From Nitrospiraceae bacterium (lineage in GTDB: Bacteria > Nitrospirota > Nitrospiria > Nitrospirales > Nitrospiraceae), in contig DASPUC010000022.1 in NCBI GenBank assembly GCA_035623075.1, forward strand, positions 124,001 through 188,000: DNA of 64,000 bases, given 5' to 3'. The notes under the pieces are model-generated. The model was not told the origin of the DNA. It worked only from the letters and a program-made list of their open reading frames with translations, and did not search any database. A program made the position numbers and the translations under genes. The first letter of the stretch is position 1. Every line of letters begins with the position of its first letter. This document shows positions 61,170 to 64,000 of the stretch, in pieces.

Positions 61170-62060
61170 ATGTCTCGTCACATTACATATGCATTGATGC
61201 TGGTGACCATTCCTTTGCTGTTGCTAAGCAGTGCCTGCGCAGGAACGAGTGTTCAACCCGGCCAGCGTGGTCTCATGTGGCGTCCGTTTTCCGAAGGTCT
61301 TTCCACCGAACCTCTCAAGGATGGGTTCTACTGGAGGGCGCCCTGGAACGATGTCTACCTCTATGACGTTCGGTGGCAAAGCTTTACCGAAGGCATCGAC
61401 GCCCTCAGCGCCGATGACCTTCAAGTCATCGTCAAGGCTGCGATCATTCTGAGGCCGATTCCTGAAGAAGTGTACTTTCTCGCGCACGAGGTGGGCCCGG
61501 ATTTCTACCCTCGAATCGTGAAGCCGGAATTTTTGGCTGCAGTCCGGAGCGTAGTCTCCGGTTACAACATGGTCACGGTTCCGGAAAAGAGTTCCGAGAT
61601 CGCCAGCAAAGTTCAGGCTGTCGTGGTTGAGAAATTGAAGGGCCGTCACCTTGCAATCCAAAGCGTCGCATTGGCGGACGTCGACTTTCCGCAGATCGTC
61701 TTAAGCGCCATTGAGCAGAAACAAGCCAAGGAGCAGGAAAAAGAACAGAAGGAATTTGAGCTGACGATCGCCATGAAGGATGCCGAGATTGCCAGGACTC
61801 GAGCCAAAGGTGAGGGAGATTCGATTCGGATTCGAGCCGAAGGCGAGGCAGAAGGATTGCGCATTCGGGCCATCGGACAGGCCAAAGCGCAGGAAACCAT
61901 CACGAAAACGTTGACGCCCGACTATCTCCGCTACAAGTTGTACGACAGCCCAAACTCAAAACTGGTGCTATTGCCGGACAAACTCAACGTCCCGATCCTG
62001 GTCAACCCCGGTTCGGATCAGCCTCACCAGCTCATCCAGACGGACGCCCATTCCCGCTGA
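61170..62060 (+). CDS. SPFH/prohibitin-family protein with lipobox-like N-terminus
   Basis: The start at 61170 (RBS GGAGG) gives 296 aa. An N-terminal signal segment ends in SSAC, a possible lipobox. The SPFH domain follows (GLMWRPFSEGLSTEPLKDGFYWRAPWNDVYLYDVRWQSFTEG through VQAVVVEKLKG). A long charged helix comes next (EQKQAKEQEKEQKEFELTIAMKDAEIARTRAKGEGDSIRIRAEGEAEGLRIRAIG), and then a C-terminal beta part. SPFH proteins form membrane scaffolds and help membrane proteases such as FtsH. Most have a transmembrane or hairpin anchor, so a lipid anchor outside the cytosol would be unusual. Confidence 0.87.
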   Translation: MSRHITYALMLVTIPLLLLSSACAGTSVQPGQRGLMWRPFSEGLSTEPLKDGFYWRAPWNDVYLYDVRWQSFTEGIDALSADDLQVIVKAAIILRPIPEEVYFLAHEVGPDFYPRIVKPEFLAAVRSVVSGYNMVTVPEKSSEIASKVQAVVVEKLKGRHLAIQSVALADVDFPQIVLSAIEQKQAKEQEKEQKEFELTIAMKDAEIARTRAKGEGDSIRIRAEGEAEGLRIRAIGQAKAQETITKTLTPDYLRYKLYDSPNSKLVLLPDKLNVPILVNPGSDQPHQLIQTDAHSR

Positions 62061-62078
62061 AGAAGAAAGGCAAGATCG

Positions 62079-62435
62079 ATGTCAATGAATAACTTTCCCA
62101 ACACTGATCGGAATCGGCGAACCGTGGCGTGGAATCTGCGACAGAGCGAACGGATCGAGTCGGTACGTCGTATTTCATACACTGTGACTCGGTCAGCAGA
62201 TGAAGATACCTTCCGTGACCATCACGGTATGGCCCTGCTGATGAATATCACCTCTCAGGGAATGCTGCTCATCATGAAGGAAGCGCCCAAGAGGGAACAG
62301 GTCATGAATGTACGGGTGCCGACTCAGTTCGATCTCGTTGCAATCCCTACATTGGCTGAAGTACGTGGGGTACAGAAGGTGTCGCTCGACGAGAGGGAGA
62401 GTAGGTACCTGGTCGGCTTGAAATTCCTCTTCTAG
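62079..62435 (+). CDS. PilZ-like domain protein
   Basis: The 118-aa protein has an N-terminal Arg-rich segment (RQSERIESVRRISYTVTRSADED), then MALLMNITSQGMLLIMKEAPKREQVMNVRVP and a terminal beta-strand (RYLVGLKFLF). This is the small beta-barrel layout of PilZ domains, but the RxxxR and D/NxSxxG signature for cyclic di-GMP is only partly seen (NITSQG). It lies 18 nt after the SPFH gene and 33 nt before the kinase. Confidence 0.7.
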   Translation: MSMNNFPNTDRNRRTVAWNLRQSERIESVRRISYTVTRSADEDTFRDHHGMALLMNITSQGMLLIMKEAPKREQVMNVRVPTQFDLVAIPTLAEVRGVQKVSLDERESRYLVGLKFLF

Positions 62436-62468
62436 GCTCTCCGTCGGGAGGATTCGGAACAGGACGGG

Positions 62469-64000
62469 ATGACGAGCAAGATCAAACGGTTCAACGGGGT
62501 GTTGGCCTGGGTCATGGTCTCGGGGATCGTCCTCGTAGCCCTGACGATCGCGGCGGTGAATCTGCTCGACCGGCTGGTCATCGAGCAGGCCGCCGCCCAA
62601 AATCTTCACGCCGAGTTTCTTCGTGCCGCAGGTTCCGTGAGCCGCATCATCGGAAAATCAGGAAACATCCATGACCTCGACGCACTGCGGGAAGCATTCC
62701 AAGACATCTTCGAACTCAGGCCCGGCATCCATCGACTCTCGGTCTATGAGATCACGCCGGTCTCCACACGGTTGATCCTGAGCAGCGATCCAGAGGCCGT
62801 TCCCGATACCCTCAGCCTGCACGAACAAACAGAACTTACGGCCGGCCGCTCCGTGGCACATTTCGATGACTCCTTGGTCGACCGGGCCTGGCTCATCACG
62901 GCTCCGATCCGGCTGAACGGTCAGATTGTGGGCGCATTACGCGGCCGCTATTCAGTGTGGAAATATGATCACTTGATACGGCAAGAAGGGCGATTGGCCA
63001 AAGATGTCGGCATAGCCGCAGTGACCATCACCTGCCTGGTCTTCCTTCTGCTCATCCGGATGAAAGTCCACCAACCGATCCGCCAGCTCTTGCAAGCCAT
63101 GCGACGCGCTGAGGGAGGAGATTTGACGAGCCAGGCTCCTCTCGTCGGACCATCCGACCTCCAAGACGTTGCCGGCCAGTTCAACCGAATGCTCGGTCGA
63201 GTCAGGGAGGCCCTTGCCGTCAAGGAGGCATTGCTAGGAGAGATCCAAGGGTTCAACGACATGTTAAAGAGACGAGTGGCCGAGACGAAGGAGGAATTGC
63301 ACCGGGCCAACTCGATGTTGGTCGAAGCGCGTATCCAAACCGAGCGCGCCGAAAAATTAGCGGCGTTGGGGGAACTGTCCGCCGTGATGGCACACGAATT
63401 GGGAAACCCGCTGAATGCAATATCCGGCCACCTCCAGTTGTTATCGAAACAAGCGGATCGTCAGGAGCGTTATCGGCATTTGACCATCATTCGTTCTGAG
63501 ATTGATCGGATGGTGACCATCATACAGCACATTCTTGAATCGACCAGGCTGCAGGTACGATCAGCTGCAGTCGACCTCAACGAGGTTATTCGAGGAGTCG
63601 AGGGTTTGATCGCACCAAGCCTGTCCGGAAAACGCATTGTGTTCAAGATGGACCTGGCAGCGCCGCTGCCCTCCGTTGGCGGGGATCAACGAGCACTCCA
63701 CGGTATGATCTTCAATCTGGTGACCAATGCCATACAAGCTATGCCTGACGGTGGAGAATTGACAGTAAAGACCCTCTATGCCATTGATGAACGGATACAA
63801 GGGACGATCGTCCTTCGCGGAGACGCAGCGTTAAAGAGAGGCGCCGTCCGTCTGATCCTACAAGATACCGGCTGCGGGATCCCATCCGATCATGTGGCAA
63901 AGATATTCGAACCGTTTTTCACCACACGGCATAATCGCGGCGGGACTGGGTTGGGGTTAGCGATCTGCCATCGAGTGGTGTCGTCAGTCGGGGGGAGGAT
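62469..64000 (+). CDS. Histidine kinase, HAMP and HATPase domains (3' end outside window)
   Basis: An ATG at 62469 opens a frame that runs to the window end (510 complete codons). It has two membrane helices around a periplasmic sensor domain, a HAMP region (PIRQLLQAMRRAEGG), a coiled coil, and the HisKA box AVMAHELGNPLNAISGHLQLL. The HATPase boxes [38 protein letters not shown] and GGTGLGLAICHRV follow. It is the last gene of the plus-strand run behind the PilZ-like gene. The cognate regulator is beyond the window. Confidence 0.9.
   Translation, partial: MTSKIKRFNGVLAWVMVSGIVLVALTIAAVNLLDRLVIEQAAAQNLHAEFLRAAGSVSRIIGKSGNIHDLDALREAFQDIFELRPGIHRLSVYEITPVSTRLILSSDPEAVPDTLSLHEQTELTAGRSVAHFDDSLVDRAWLITAPIRLNGQIVGALRGRYSVWKYDHLIRQEGRLAKDVGIAAVTITCLVFLLLIRMKVHQPIRQLLQAMRRAEGGDLTSQAPLVGPSDLQDVAGQFNRMLGRVREALAVKEALLGEIQGFNDMLKRRVAETKEELHRANSMLVEARIQTERAEKLAALGELSAVMAHELGNPLNAISGHLQLLSKQADRQERYRHLTIIRSEIDRMVTIIQHILESTRLQVRSAAVDLNEVIRGVEGLIAPSLSGKRIVFKMDLAAPLPSVGGDQRALHGMIFNLVTNAIQAMPDGGELTVKTLYAIDERIQGTIVLRGDAALKRGAVRLILQDTGCGIPSDHVAKIFEPFFTTRHNRGGTGLGLAICHRVVSSVGGR

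Noticed and set aside
1-64000. CRISPR arrays, tRNA, rRNA, IS elements or phage genes
   Set aside because: I saw no regularly spaced direct repeats with unique spacers, no cloverleaf-like sequence, and no transposase or integrase motif.

Overview
The window looks like a chromosome segment from a Nitrospira-type bacterium (phylum Nitrospirota). This is inferred from gene content, not from a marker gene. The clues are a compact pyruvate:ferredoxin oxidoreductase, six periplasmic or lipid-anchored c-type cytochromes in the first 11 kb, a complex-I/hydrogenase-4-like membrane complex, three sigma-54 activators, and no rRNA, tRNA, phage, IS or CRISPR feature that I could see.

Layout. (1) 1-4.7 kb, minus strand: a YtxH protein, pyruvate:ferredoxin oxidoreductase (gamma-delta fusion, alpha, beta), a cytochrome c lipoprotein and a hemerythrin cut by the window edge. 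(2) 4.9-10.9 kb, minus: a periplasmic electron-transfer block with a thiosulfate-dehydrogenase-like dihaem cytochrome, OsmC, a Tat-exported sulfite dehydrogenase, a dihaem partner, tri- and mono-haem cytochromes, and two very small proteins. (3) 11.1-22.6 kb, minus: an HlyD / double ABC ATPase / two ABC-2 permeases exporter ending in FtsH, a VIT-like transporter, a short glycogen phosphorylase, a membrane protein and CopD. (4) 22.6-32.1 kb, minus: a giant 1646-aa multicopper oxidase followed by a cupredoxin-like protein, two non-catalytic SUMF1-fold proteins and an outer-membrane barrel. Upstream lies a candidate sigma-54 promoter with paired upstream palindromes. (5) 32.2-45.3 kb, minus: an Ehr complex (hydrogenase-related, but with all four Ni cysteines replaced), preceded by a Cys-rich PAS sigma-54 activator, a receiver protein, a sensor kinase and an NtrC-type regulator. 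(6) 45.3-48.9 kb: an intergenic region with orphan promoters, two rRNA methyltransferases and an XRE regulator. (7) 48.9-55 kb, plus: a ThDP decarboxylase, then a compatible-solute cassette (GpgS, a GT2 glycosyltransferase, a small MscS-type channel, an MPGP-family phosphatase) behind a strong sigma-54-like promoter. (8) 55.4-64 kb: a third sigma-54 two-component pair, a receiver/PII-like pair, then a plus-strand run of a winged-helix-like protein, a lipoprotein, an SPFH protein, a PilZ-like protein and a histidine kinase cut by the window end.

How it fits together. POR needs low-potential ferredoxin. The Ehr complex could couple ion gradients to ferredoxin or quinone redox chemistry, and the cytochromes would collect electrons from periplasmic donors (sulfur oxyanions, or a metal if the large oxidase acts on one). 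Several operons carry GG-N10-GC (-24/-12) promoter candidates, which suggests that carbon, redox and osmotic functions here are tied to sigma-54 and the local activators. Short dispersed TCAGC-type repeats sit between many of the genes and in places form their last codons or stop codons. All functions are read from sequence motifs and none has been tested.
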